A DNA stretch of 64,000 nt from Colwellia psychrerythraea 34H (GTDB taxonomy: Bacteria; Pseudomonadota; Gammaproteobacteria; Enterobacterales; Alteromonadaceae), in the NCBI RefSeq assembly GCF_000012325.1, contig NC_003910.7, positions 4,092,001 through 4,156,000 on the forward strand. The letters are read 5' to 3'. This document shows positions 47,779-57,640 of the stretch, one piece after another. Numbering within the stretch: the stretch's first letter is position 1; the number at the start of each line of letters is the position of its first letter. Made by a program: the position numbers and the translations under genes. The notes below the pieces were generated by a model that worked only from the letters and a program-made list of their open reading frames with translations, did no database searches and was not told the DNA's origin.

Positions 47779-49725
47779 TTATGCACCGTGAATGATACGT
47801 TTATCAATCAGGTTTTCAACAACACTTGGATCTGCCAATGTTGAAGTATCTCCTAAACTATCTACATCATTCTCAGCAATCTTACGTAAAATACGACGCA
47901 TGATTTTACCTGAACGTGTTTTCGGTAAGCCCGGTGACCATTGAATGTAATCAGGTTTTGCAAAGCGACCTAACTCTTTCGCCACAAATTCACGTAGCTC
48001 TACATTTAACTCGTCTGATTCAGTCGCGTTGCCCATTAAGGTCACGTAACAATAAACGCCTTGGCCTTTAATTTCATGTGGGTAACCAACAACAGCCGCT
48101 TCAGCAACAGCTGGATGAAGTACTAATGCACTTTCAATTTCAGCAGTACCTAATCTGTGTCCTGAGACGTTAAGCACATCATCAACACGACCTGTTATCC
48201 AGTAATAACCATCTTCATCACGTTTAGCGCCGTCACCAGTAAAGTAATTACCAGGGTATTGACCTAAATAAGTTTGATAGAAACGATTATGATCACCATA
48301 AACGGTACGTAATTGTCCTGGCCAACTTGCCGTCATTACTAACAGACCTGCATTTTCACCTTCTAAGGTATTGCCGTCTTTATCAAATAGTGCCGGTTGT
48401 ACACCAAAGAATGGCTTACCCGCACAACCTGGTTTCATATCGACTGCACCAGGTAGTGAAGTAATTAAAATACCACCTGTTTCTGTCTGCCACCACGTAT
48501 CAACAATTGGGCAATTACTCTTGCCAACAACTTCATAATACCAATGCCATGCTTCAGGGTTAATTGGCTCACCTACCGTACCTAACAAGCGTAAAGAGGA
48601 TAAATCAGCTTGATTAACTAAATCATCACCAATACTCATTAATGCACGAATGGCAGTAGGTGCTGTGTAGAATACGTTAACTTTATGTTTTTCACAGACT
48701 TGCCAAAAACGACCAGCATCTGGGTAAGTTGGTACACCCTCAAATACTAGAGTAGTTGCACCGTTTGCTAACGGGCCGTAGAAGATATAAGAGTGACCAG
48801 TAATCCAACCAGCATCGGCTGTACACCAGTAAACTTCGCCTTCTTTATAATCAAACACATACTTGTGTGTCATCGCAGCATAAAGAATGTAACCACCACA
48901 AGTGTGTACTACACCTTTGGGTGTGCCCGTTGAACCTGAAGTATAAAGAACAAATAAAGGATCTTCAGCATCCATTACTTCTGGTTCACAGATTGCTGAT
49001 TGTTTCGCAACGGCTTCTTCGTAGTTGATATCTACTTTATCATTCCAAGCAACATCACCACCGGTACGAGCAACAACAATTACTGAGTGAACGTTAGGAC
49101 AATCAATAACCGCAGCATCAACATTTGATTTAAGTGGAATACGTTTACCACCACGTAATGATTGATCCGCAGTGATTACCACTTTACAGTCTGCATCAAG
49201 TACGCGCGCTTTAATTGATTCAGTAGAGAAACCACCAAATACAACAGAGTGAATGGCACCGATACGTGCACACGCTAACATCGCGTAACCTACTTCAGGG
49301 ATCATTGGCATGTAGATACATACTCGGTCGCCCTTTTTAACGCCGCGTTCTTTTAATAAATTAGCAAAACGACAAACATGGTCGTGTAATTCTTGATACG
49401 TTACTTTTGAGTCATCATTTGGATCATCACCTTCAAAAATAATAGCTGTATCATTTGCTTTAGTCGCTAAGTGGCGATCAATACAGTTATAACTTACGTT
49501 AAGTTTACCGCCAGAGAACCAGTTAATTTCAGAGTTTTTAAGATCAACTTTACTTACGCTGTCCCAAGGTTTGTACCAGTCAATAAACTCTTTCGCTTGC
49601 TCGCCCCAAAATTCATCAGGTTGCTCAATTGATTTTTTGTACATAGCATCGTATGTAGCCGCATCAATGTGGGTATGCGCTTTAGCTTTCTCTGAAACTG
49701 GATAACAAGATTTTAATTCTTTCAT
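47779..49725 (-). CDS. acs: Acetyl-coenzyme A synthetase
   Basis: A 648-residue AMP-forming acetyl-CoA synthetase, the usual length. The adenylation motif is [14 protein letters not shown], the acyl pocket is in [10 protein letters not shown], and the C-terminal lysine (acetylation target) is in [16 protein letters not shown]. It activates acetate to acetyl-CoA through acetyl-AMP. AAGGAAG precedes the ATG. The gene stands alone with a strong terminator. Confidence 0.97.
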   Translation of the reverse strand: MKELKSCYPVSEKAKAHTHIDAATYDAMYKKSIEQPDEFWGEQAKEFIDWYKPWDSVSKVDLKNSEINWFSGGKLNVSYNCIDRHLATKANDTAIIFEGDDPNDDSKVTYQELHDHVCRFANLLKERGVKKGDRVCIYMPMIPEVGYAMLACARIGAIHSVVFGGFSTESIKARVLDADCKVVITADQSLRGGKRIPLKSNVDAAVIDCPNVHSVIVVARTGGDVAWNDKVDINYEEAVAKQSAICEPEVMDAEDPLFVLYTSGSTGTPKGVVHTCGGYILYAAMTHKYVFDYKEGEVYWCTADAGWITGHSYIFYGPLANGATTLVFEGVPTYPDAGRFWQVCEKHKVNVFYTAPTAIRALMSIGDDLVNQADLSSLRLLGTVGEPINPEAWHWYYEVVGKSNCPIVDTWWQTETGGILITSLPGAVDMKPGCAGKPFFGVQPALFDKDGNTLEGENAGLLVMTASWPGQLRTVYGDHNRFYQTYLGQYPGNYFTGDGAKRDEDGYYWITGRVDDVLNVSGHRLGTAEIESALVLHPAVAEAAVVGYPHEIKGQGVYCYVTLMGNATESDELNVELREFVAKELGRFAKPDYIQWSPGLPKTRSGKIMRRILRKIAENDVDSLGDTSTLADPSVVENLIDKRIIHGA

Positions 49726-49756
49726 TTTCTCTTCCTTCGGACTTAACTTGAGGTTA

Positions 49757-49819
49757 TTAATACCATTGGGATTAATTAATTAACTTTACGTTGACCCATT
49801 AATTAACCCATTGGTATAA
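49757..49819. repeat. Large palindromic repeat, TTATACCAAT family
   Basis: TTAATACCATTGGGATTAAT on one side and ATTAACCCATTGGTATAA on the other form arms of about 22 bp around an AT-rich centre, just upstream of acs. A shorter relative is at 46052-46087. Confidence 0.6.
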
Positions 49820-50225
49820 CATGAAATATTTTTTATTTATATTGTTCATTCATCAACGTTAAATATCTTTTAATAATTTTTACATATTATTTGAACATAG
49901 TTTTAACGTATTGTTTTCTTTATTTCCAGCAATAAAACTACATAAGTTCTGCAGCTAACGACAATTGGATAACTAACATGCTAAAATTTTTAATCCGACT
50001 TTAATATACAACTTTAGTATTAATTTAAGTTTTTACTCTAAAAAATTGTAAGCAAAAATGGCTGGACAGTACCATACCATTGAAAATAAAACATGACAAC
50101 GCTGTCATTTCTTACCTGAATGTTTACCATAAAAAAGCACCTGGCATGAGTTATTGGCTTTATGCTTATTTATTAATAGATAGCGCTACTTTGCCAAATT
50201 TAGTTACCTGTTAGATATTTCAGGT
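49820..50225. other. Intergenic region, no gene seen
   Basis: AT-rich sequence between the acs promoter side and the end of the TonB receptor gene. I see no open frame with a binding site and no terminator that I trust. Confidence 0.4.
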
Positions 50226-52991
50226 TTAAAACGTTACTTCCACACTGGCTATTACCGAACGGCCAAAGATAGCTCTCGCGTAAAAATTAGTACTATTACG
50301 GTGCGCTAATGCATTTCGAGGGTTACCTTCAGTTAATCCAACACTGTTGGTTATATTTTTACCGTGTAGCGCAAAGCTAAACTGCTTGGTAAGTTGGTAA
50401 GTAAAACCTAAATCGATAACAGAGTAAGCCGCTAACGAAAAATTATTAGCAATATCTGAATAGCGTTTCCCTATATAAGCGTAGGTTAAAAAAAACCTCG
50501 CCTTATCTATAGTGTAACTCGGACTAATACGTAATTGGAATTCAGGCGTTCGAGTAATTTGATTACCATTATATGCACTTTCAATCGCATCACTGGGAAT
50601 GCCACTAAGTACAGCTTTTTGCCAAACGCCTAGGCCTGCAACGGTTAGCTGCTTGGTTAAATTAACAGTAAAGTCAAATTCAATACCTCTAGTTTTAGTA
50701 TCAATAAAAATACTTTGTTGGCGATCATAAATGCCACGAAATACGGTAAAGGGTAATGGATTAAAGCGAGTTTCAAATAATGCAGCCGTTATACGCCAAT
50801 TATTGTCAGCTAAACGTACGCCACCTTCAGCAAAGGTTAATTCAACGGGGTCACCAAAACCAGCTTCTTCTGGGATAGTGTCTTGATAATCCCCCCAACC
50901 TATCTCATTGCCAAAATTAATTAGCTTCGGCATTTCAAAGCCACTCGATAAATGAAAAAATATTGCAGATAATGGTGATAACTGATAATTACCACCTAAA
51001 TTCCATGCAAGCTTGTTAAAGTCATCATTTTTAGTAAAAGTGTAACCGCTCTTGTATACCGCATCAAAATTACTATCCGCTAATGCATAAACACTATCAG
51101 TACCCGCGGTTGATGTTAATGATAAGTGCTCCCAACGTAACCCAAAGTCTAAAAGTAATGGCGTTATAGGCTGCCATTCAAGGTAACCATAAATAGAATT
51201 AGATATAGCTTCCCCTTCTCCATCTAAATAACCCGGCCCCGCATACGAGGTGAAACCTTGTTCACTGAAACTAGCAACAACATTATCGCGATCATCAAGT
51301 GCGACAATATCTAAACGACGTGGCTGGTCTTTTACTTCGGTTAGGATTTCCCCTTGCCATTTATCGAGAGGTAAACTGCCAAAATCATTGTAGGCGAACA
51401 TATGTCCTAAGCTGACTTGCACTTCATCTAAATCTACATTGACACTAAAATGATTTAGCCATTGTTTTTGCTGATAATGTGAATATAGAGGGTACGCGGT
51501 AGTGATTAATCCATTAGAGTTTAAGTCAGCAGGATTTGAAATTATTTGTTGACTGTGACTATAAACATAAGCAGGTTGGGTTGCCCCTTGTGATTGTTGT
51601 TGATTAATAAAATCAGTTATATCCTTTTGTTTAAGTCGCTCAGCTGCATCAAGTAAGGTGTCATTACCCAAATTAATTAAGGCATACATGGTGTTTTCCA
51701 TATCAGCAACACTGAACTTATTTTTAAGTAAGATCTTTTCTGCTACATCCCAATCAATACTGGCATTAAAGCGGTGTAATTTACTTTGTTGACCATCTTC
51801 AATGTCACGTTGAAAAGAACCTTCGGGGCTTTTAAAGGTAAGGTTATTAAAGTCGGCACTGAGTAAAGTGCCATAGCTAGCATCTATGCCTGTAACACCT
51901 TGTGGGGAATTAGCATTGGTCATAGGTGTGGGTGAGAAAAAACTGGTTTTGTCATCCAAAAATCGATAGGAAAAATTCATTTCAGCAGCTTTAGTCTTTC
52001 GCGTAAGGTTAACCTTAAATTGACCGCCCTGATCTGCCGTATAACCGGGTTCACGTACACCGTCACTTTGCCGATAAAAGCCACCAAACGCATAAAACCA
52101 TTGCTCATTAATGGCGCCACTTGTTAAGCCATCAAGCCGAGTAAAGTGATGATCAAGCCCCTGACTAAGCTTAAGTCGATTAACTTGTTTTTCAGTCCCT
52201 TTAGCCGTAATAAAATTTACAATCGCAGCAGGTCCATTAAATGTAAAAATACCGCTACTTCCGCCACGTATTGTTTCTATTCCCTGAGTCATTAAATCTT
52301 GTCGCAGAAAAAAATCTGGCCAAACACCATCATAAACAATAGGGATGCCATCTTCCATCAGGCTGATAAATCGAAAGCCCTCACCTCCCCTTAACCCACG
52401 AGGTGCAACATTATTATTTGTTTCGCCGCCAGATCCTTCTACCCAAAATCCAGGTACATTTTGTAATAACTCTGCAGTATTTTCATTAGATAACTGCTGT
52501 AAGGTACCGCTACTTATATAGCTTACCGAAGTAGAAGAAGATAATAGGTTTCTATTTTCACTTCCATGCCCCGTCACCAAAATATGCTCCCATACACGAT
52601 TAACCTCTAAAGCATCGCTATTTTCAGGGGCAACAACTGTCTTAGGAAGAATAAGGATGACGTGTGTATCCACTAAAATCTGATAATTAAATGGGCTATC
52701 TCTTAATACCTGAGAGAGTAAATCGTCCAAACTCGATTGCTGCTTTAGCGCTTTATAGCGTTTATTATCTTCTCCATACTCAACATTAGCGCGCATAACC
52801 AATTGCATATTGGCTTGCTTAGCAATACTCAGTAGCATGTTATTTAATGTGCCCGCAGTAAGTTCAAAGTCAAACTCTTGAGCAAAGGAAGTAGAGGATA
52901 AAAAGAAAGAAACGACTAAAACACTATTAAAAATAACGCTTTTAATAGTGTTTAAACCAATAAAAAAATTTGAGGTCGGTGTATAAATCAT
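50226..52991 (-). CDS. TonB-dependent receptor with STN signalling domain (FecA-like)
   Basis: A 921-residue outer-membrane receptor. The signal peptide ends near TSFAQ. A secretin/TonB short N-terminal (STN) domain spans roughly 38-118 (FDFELTAGTLNNMLLSIAKQ). A plug with APRGLRGGEGFRFIS and IRGGSSGIFTFNGPAA follows, then a 22-strand-type barrel. Receptors with STN signal to a FecR-type protein when loaded. The gene follows fecR and fecI, and a paralogue without STN lies at 57641. The substrate is unknown; the nearby hexosaminidase points to an amino-sugar glycan. Confidence 0.9.
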   Translation of the reverse strand: MIYTPTSNFFIGLNTIKSVIFNSVLVVSFFLSSTSFAQEFDFELTAGTLNNMLLSIAKQANMQLVMRANVEYGEDNKRYKALKQQSSLDDLLSQVLRDSPFNYQILVDTHVILILPKTVVAPENSDALEVNRVWEHILVTGHGSENRNLLSSSTSVSYISSGTLQQLSNENTAELLQNVPGFWVEGSGGETNNNVAPRGLRGGEGFRFISLMEDGIPIVYDGVWPDFFLRQDLMTQGIETIRGGSSGIFTFNGPAAIVNFITAKGTEKQVNRLKLSQGLDHHFTRLDGLTSGAINEQWFYAFGGFYRQSDGVREPGYTADQGGQFKVNLTRKTKAAEMNFSYRFLDDKTSFFSPTPMTNANSPQGVTGIDASYGTLLSADFNNLTFKSPEGSFQRDIEDGQQSKLHRFNASIDWDVAEKILLKNKFSVADMENTMYALINLGNDTLLDAAERLKQKDITDFINQQQSQGATQPAYVYSHSQQIISNPADLNSNGLITTAYPLYSHYQQKQWLNHFSVNVDLDEVQVSLGHMFAYNDFGSLPLDKWQGEILTEVKDQPRRLDIVALDDRDNVVASFSEQGFTSYAGPGYLDGEGEAISNSIYGYLEWQPITPLLLDFGLRWEHLSLTSTAGTDSVYALADSNFDAVYKSGYTFTKNDDFNKLAWNLGGNYQLSPLSAIFFHLSSGFEMPKLINFGNEIGWGDYQDTIPEEAGFGDPVELTFAEGGVRLADNNWRITAALFETRFNPLPFTVFRGIYDRQQSIFIDTKTRGIEFDFTVNLTKQLTVAGLGVWQKAVLSGIPSDAIESAYNGNQITRTPEFQLRISPSYTIDKARFFLTYAYIGKRYSDIANNFSLAAYSVIDLGFTYQLTKQFSFALHGKNITNSVGLTEGNPRNALAHRNSTNFYARAIFGRSVIASVEVTF

Positions 52992-53051
52992 CCCGACTTA
53001 TATAAGGGCGTTGTCATATATGCTCTCATTATTGCTATTATAATTTTAAAG

Positions 53052-54242
53052 CTATTCCTTACGTTTTACGATAACGACACTATTACCGTGACGTTGTACC
53101 TCAACAGGAAAAATATAAGGTAGGGCAATTAACCAGTCATCCACTTTATCGTATATCACGCTACCGGTATAGCCCATGTTAGCCACCTGTTTATTGGGTA
53201 TATGAATAGATAAAGTAGAGTAGCGTTTCAAATCAAAAATCACGTTAGCTAAATCAGTATTAACATAATTTAATCGGCCATCTTGCCATGCCATACGCTC
53301 ATTAACCTCAATCGCATAGGTTGTTGAAAATTGACCTAAGCTATCAAGTTCAAGTGCTTGCCCTGCCACAAGGGTAGCGACTTGATTTTTGTCACTACTG
53401 TTAGTTACTTTAGACTTAACCTCTGGCTCAACGTTCACCTCAACAATACCCTCTAATACTGAAACTTGCATCGCGCTTTTAGACTCTCTGACATTAAAAA
53501 TAGTACCCAACGCTTGTACGCTACGGCCATGATTATGCACAATAAAAGGTCTTTCTTTATCTTTTTCAACAGTAAAAAGCGCCTCTCCATACAATAAATG
53601 AATATCTCGACGGTTAGCTGAGTAATCAATAAACACCTGTGACTTAGCCGCTAAAACAATAATAGATCCGTCTTGTGCGGTAATAGTTTTATGCTCGCCT
53701 AACTTTGTTTGATATTCGTTGGTACGCAAGGTACTTGAACTTGCTACTTGTAATGGTTTATCGGTCGTAACCATCTCGCGGTTATATTGTGTAAATGTAA
53801 TAAAAGTCGCAAAAATGACACTGGCGAAACTGGCCGTATACATAGTTTTTCTCAAGGTGAAGAAGGAAATAAATTTCGCCAAAATACTTTCTTTTTTTAA
53901 AGCATATGGATTAACTCTGGAGGAAGTATTTACTGCAGAGCTCGGTGTCATTGATAACCCAAGTAAGTCTTCACTAAATAAATCGACGGGAAGCTCATCA
54001 GCTACTTCCCAAAGGGTTTGTAGTTGCTGATACACTTTTTTATGCTGGGCACTCAAAGATAACCAAGCGTTTAATGCCTGTTGATTGTTCTCAGAGTCAT
54101 CTTCTTCAATAGTGAGCAACCATTGAGTTGCTTCATCACTTATTTGAACATGTGTTTTATCGCTTAATGGCTCATCTTGAGTTTTGCCAAACTGGGCGCT
54201 TTCAACCGGGTTCTTATTTTCTTTAATATCAATTGGTTTCAT
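53052..54242 (-). CDS. FecR-type anti-sigma factor/signal transducer
   Basis: A 396-residue protein. A cytoplasmic N-terminus with the family pattern SDEATQWLLTIEEDDSENNQ and WLSLSAQHKKVYQQLQTLW precedes a transmembrane helix near 135-152. The periplasmic FecR domain follows (TKLGEHKTITAQDGSIIVLA, VLEGIVEVN), with a C-terminal part that contacts the receptor STN domain. It relays receptor occupancy to the sigma factor. It lies 42 bp after the sigma gene on the same strand. Confidence 0.9.
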   Translation of the reverse strand: MKPIDIKENKNPVESAQFGKTQDEPLSDKTHVQISDEATQWLLTIEEDDSENNQQALNAWLSLSAQHKKVYQQLQTLWEVADELPVDLFSEDLLGLSMTPSSAVNTSSRVNPYALKKESILAKFISFFTLRKTMYTASFASVIFATFITFTQYNREMVTTDKPLQVASSSTLRTNEYQTKLGEHKTITAQDGSIIVLAAKSQVFIDYSANRRDIHLLYGEALFTVEKDKERPFIVHNHGRSVQALGTIFNVRESKSAMQVSVLEGIVEVNVEPEVKSKVTNSSDKNQVATLVAGQALELDSLGQFSTTYAIEVNERMAWQDGRLNYVNTDLANVIFDLKRYSTLSIHIPNKQVANMGYTGSVIYDKVDDWLIALPYIFPVEVQRHGNSVVIVKRKE

Positions 54243-54284
54243 AGTTTGCTCTAGTCAAAGTGACTATCTATTTAATGCATTAAG

Positions 54285-54842
54285 TTACAAATCTGACTTG
54301 AGTTCATCAAAGCAGTGTCTGACTGCTCTTAGGACATATTTTCGTACCATACTCTCTGATACTTCCAAGGTGCTAGCAATATCCGCATAAGACATGCCTT
54401 TTATTTTATATAAAATAAAAGCTTGTCGACACTTAAGAGGTAGCGTTTTGATTGACTCTGACATTTTACGCAAAAGCTGTTGAGATTCATTCTTCCGCTC
54501 GGGCGAGGTACTTTCGTCACTATAATCTTCTTGTTCATGCATTGACTCCAACGGACTTCTTGCGTTAGACCTGAGCTTATCAATAGCCAGATTTAAGGCA
54601 ATACGATAAAGGTAAGCTTGGATATAACTGCTTATTTCTTGGTTATCGAGTCCAAGTAATTTAACAAAAGCTTCTTGAACTACATCTTCGGCCTCACGTT
54701 TAGCTAAACCTTTTGCCATAACACGGTGAATCAAGCGTAGATGATGATCTTGATACAGCAATTTGACTTGGGCCACTCTCTTTTCATCAGAAGAAGCCTG
54801 TTCAATATTTTTTAAAAAATCAGTCATAACTAACCACAACAT
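54285..54842 (-). CDS. ECF sigma factor, FecI type
   Basis: A 185-residue extracytoplasmic-function sigma factor. Region 2 includes AEDVVQEAFVKLLGL, and region 4 includes LPLKCRQAFILYKIKGMSYADIA, as in FecI-like factors. It should recruit RNA polymerase to receptor and related genes once released by the FecR-type partner. An ATG five codons downstream (54827) is also possible; neither start has a strong ribosome binding site. Confidence 0.92.
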   Translation of the reverse strand: MLWLVMTDFLKNIEQASSDEKRVAQVKLLYQDHHLRLIHRVMAKGLAKREAEDVVQEAFVKLLGLDNQEISSYIQAYLYRIALNLAIDKLRSNARSPLESMHEQEDYSDESTSPERKNESQQLLRKMSESIKTLPLKCRQAFILYKIKGMSYADIASTLEVSESMVRKYVLRAVRHCFDELKSDL

Positions 54843-54967
54843 ATCGAATTTCTACTAAATAAGAGGCCATTGCAACACGGTAAGATAACAGGATTAAATC
54901 CTTGTAGTGCCATGGGAGTGCCATCGTATTCCTTTAATAAAGATTGCTGGATACTTATAAAACGAAT

Positions 54968-55004
54968 GAGGTGGCATTTTTGGGAATAAATAAATAATTT
55001 TATT
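54968..55004 (-). promoter_or_regulatory. Motif shared with the TonB receptor at 57.6-60.1 kb, upstream of the sigma gene
   Basis: Read on the plus strand, GAGGTGGCATTTTTGGGAAT then AAATAAATAATTT. The block at 60332-60360 matches it (GAGGGGATATTTGGGAATAA then ATAATTAAT). It lies about 126-160 bp before the sigma gene start. It could be a promoter or operator common to both genes. Confidence 0.5.
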
Positions 55005-55118
55005 TTTACTCCACCTAATTTACTTTTATCATACCTAAGGAAGTCACTATTACCATAATCTAAACGAAGTAGTCTAAACCTCTTCGTTAAATAACTTCCC
55101 TAGCGTTTTTTATATAAA

Positions 55119-57449
55119 CTAATAGACTGCAATCTCATCGATATATAAAGGAAGTTTTGGTATTTGTGGATCAGTAGAGTTCTTAGCATTAATAGCAATA
55201 ACACGAAGAAATTGCATTTTTACTTGCTCAAAGTCTAAGGTTAATAACGGCCCTTTAATTTGAGTTGGCGTTAAACGTAATAATGATTGCCAATTAATGC
55301 CGTCATTCGAAACTAACACTTCAACTGACACAGGAGGCTGCAACTGCCTGTGTTTACCGGTATCAATGCCCAGTTGCACTTGACTGAACTCAGTGGCCTG
55401 CTCAAAATCAATAATCGCATCTAGATCCTCATCGTAAAACACCGCAAAATCATCAACATTGTAATACTGCTGGTAAGCCATAATGCCATCTAATAAACGT
55501 TCTTCACCCGTTTTTGGAGGTGCAGCAAAACTGATTTTTTTACCTAAAGCTTTATGCGGCGCTAACGCCACATTCACTTCACTAAAAAGCGTTCTTCCCT
55601 GGGCTGATTCGACAGCCACCCGTATTAACACTGGCTGCGTTACTGTGATGGCATTCTTATATAAATAGGTTGCTTTACTGTAGGGGGCGGGTTCACTACC
55701 ATCAATAGTATAGAATATATTCTTCCCCGCAATATCGGCTGTTAAGTTTACGGTTAATTCACCACTTTTTACAACGTCAATCTTAGTGCTTGCGGTAAAA
55801 GCACTGGTGCTTGGGTTAAGCCCCATTTTCTGATATCGCGTAATAATATGATCAACATTAGCACTATAACGAGACCAGTTTTTATTTGTCGGTTGTGTCC
55901 AAAATACTTCAGCTAAAGCACTTAACCTTGGTAATAACATGTACTCCGCATGGCGGGGACTCTCAATGTACTCTGTCCATAATGCCCCTTGTGCACCTAG
56001 AATATGTTGTTGATGCTGTGGTGATAAATCTGCCGGTACTGGGTCGTATCCATAAACCATTTTAAGGGGTAAGTAACCATGAATGGCTTTAGGTTCATCA
56101 ACTGAACGCGATTGATAAGCATCTAAATAAGTATATTGGTAAGGGCTCATTATTACATCATGTCCAGCTTCACTTGAAGCAATACCTCCTTCAATACCGC
56201 GCCACGACATAATCACAGCGTCTTTGGCAATACCACCTTCAATGATTTCATCCCAGCCAATAAGAGTTTTATCTAAGCCGGTGATGATTTGACTAACACG
56301 TTTAATAAAGTAACTTTGTACCTCTTCTCCATTGGTTAAGCCCTGCTCTTTCATCAACTGTTGTACAAAGTCACTTTCAAGCCACTGTTTTTTAATCACC
56401 TCATCACCACCAATATGAATATATTTTGATGGGAACAGAGTCGCAACTTCTTGGTAAACTTTAGCAAGCATAGTAAAAGTATCCTCAGTAGGGCAAAGTA
56501 CTTCTTCAAATATACCAAAGCGTTGCTCAACCTTAACCAGATTTTTATGGCAAGAATATTCTGGGTAAGCCGCTAAAAATGCAGTGCTATGCCCCGGTAC
56601 ACCCACTTCTGGAATCACCTCAACATGAAGTTCTTTAGCATAAGCCAATACCTCTTTAATTTGTGCCTGAGTATAAAAACCACCATGGGATTTATTATCA
56701 AACACTGATTGATAATCGTAAGTGTGACCGACAACCGTTTGTGCGCGATGCCCGCCCACCGAAGTTAATTTAGGAAACTGCTTAATTTCAATACGCCAAC
56801 CTTGATCATCGGTGAGGTGCCATTGAAAATAGTTAATTTTATGAAATGCTAGCCAGTCGATATAACGTTTTACAAAGGTAACATCAAAAAAATGACGGCT
56901 TACATCTAAGTGCATACCGCGATGTTTGAAACGTGGTGCATCAATAATATCAACACTAGGTAATAGCCATTGCGCTTTATTAATTGGCATACGGCTTTCT
57001 ATATCACTTGAGAATAACTGCCTTAAGGTCTGCGCAGCGTAGAATAAACCAACTTCGCTACTGGCACTAGCCGTGACTTTGTTGGCATCAATGGTTAAAT
57101 GATAACTACCTTCAACAGCTTCTTCACTTGATTTTTCCAGCAGTAAGAACGCTATTTTATTAGCCGAATTAGCCAATTTATACTGTAACCTAGCTTCTTC
57201 TGTAGTCAACAATGATGGCAAATATCCTGTGGCTGGTTGTATGAAGTCACTAAAATAATGAGCAACTTTTTTAGCGTCATTATTGGTATAAATTAATTGA
57301 GTTTCATTATTAAAGGTAAAGGTTTCTTTTCCCCAACTCACTTGTTGAGGATATGGGAATAGCGCGTTTTGCTGTGCACTTTTTTGTGCGCCAGAGGTAA
57401 AGGGTGACGCAGATAAAGTAAGCAATAATAAAAAAAGTGATATTTTCAC
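55119..57449 (-). CDS. Beta-N-acetylhexosaminidase, GH20
   Basis: A protein of about 776 residues that removes terminal GlcNAc/GalNAc from glycans or chitin oligosaccharides, probably periplasmic or outer-surface. An N-terminal GH20b domain comes first. The catalytic domain has the Asp-Glu pair in HIGGDEV (about residue 345), GWDEIIEGG and the substrate tryptophan region LWTEYIES. A chitobiase C-terminal-like domain (YTIDGSEPAPYSK) and a discoidin-like module follow. The start is taken at GTG 57449 (GAGGATTATTT upstream, then KISLFLLLLTLSASP as signal peptide); a longer frame begins at ATG 57482 inside a terminator stem. Confidence 0.9.
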   Translation of the reverse strand: MKISLFLLLLTLSASPFTSGAQKSAQQNALFPYPQQVSWGKETFTFNNETQLIYTNNDAKKVAHYFSDFIQPATGYLPSLLTTEEARLQYKLANSANKIAFLLLEKSSEEAVEGSYHLTIDANKVTASASSEVGLFYAAQTLRQLFSSDIESRMPINKAQWLLPSVDIIDAPRFKHRGMHLDVSRHFFDVTFVKRYIDWLAFHKINYFQWHLTDDQGWRIEIKQFPKLTSVGGHRAQTVVGHTYDYQSVFDNKSHGGFYTQAQIKEVLAYAKELHVEVIPEVGVPGHSTAFLAAYPEYSCHKNLVKVEQRFGIFEEVLCPTEDTFTMLAKVYQEVATLFPSKYIHIGGDEVIKKQWLESDFVQQLMKEQGLTNGEEVQSYFIKRVSQIITGLDKTLIGWDEIIEGGIAKDAVIMSWRGIEGGIASSEAGHDVIMSPYQYTYLDAYQSRSVDEPKAIHGYLPLKMVYGYDPVPADLSPQHQQHILGAQGALWTEYIESPRHAEYMLLPRLSALAEVFWTQPTNKNWSRYSANVDHIITRYQKMGLNPSTSAFTASTKIDVVKSGELTVNLTADIAGKNIFYTIDGSEPAPYSKATYLYKNAITVTQPVLIRVAVESAQGRTLFSEVNVALAPHKALGKKISFAAPPKTGEERLLDGIMAYQQYYNVDDFAVFYDEDLDAIIDFEQATEFSQVQLGIDTGKHRQLQPPVSVEVLVSNDGINWQSLLRLTPTQIKGPLLTLDFEQVKMQFLRVIAINAKNSTDPQIPKLPLYIDEIAVY

Positions 57450-57465
57450 AAATAATCCTCGGTAT

Positions 57466-57502
57466 AAAAAACCCGATTTCATGCCATGTAAATGAAATCG
57501 GG
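57466..57502 (-). terminator. Intrinsic terminator in the hexosaminidase leader
   Basis: CCCGATTTCAT pairs perfectly with ATGAAATCGGG (11 bp, nine-base loop) and is followed on the minus strand by TTTTTT. It lies 139 bases past the upstream receptor stop and 17 bases before the hexosaminidase GTG, so it ends receptor transcription or acts as an attenuator. Confidence 0.88.
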
Positions 57503-57640
57503 GGCAAATAAATCAACGACGCTCAAGGGTAAAGCGTATTAATGCCATCAACGTGTGTTTGTTTTACGTATACTGATTTACGTGTATCTAGGGCTAGCCG
57601 TGGCGGTATAAATCATCACAGCTACCCCTCAATTTAACGC

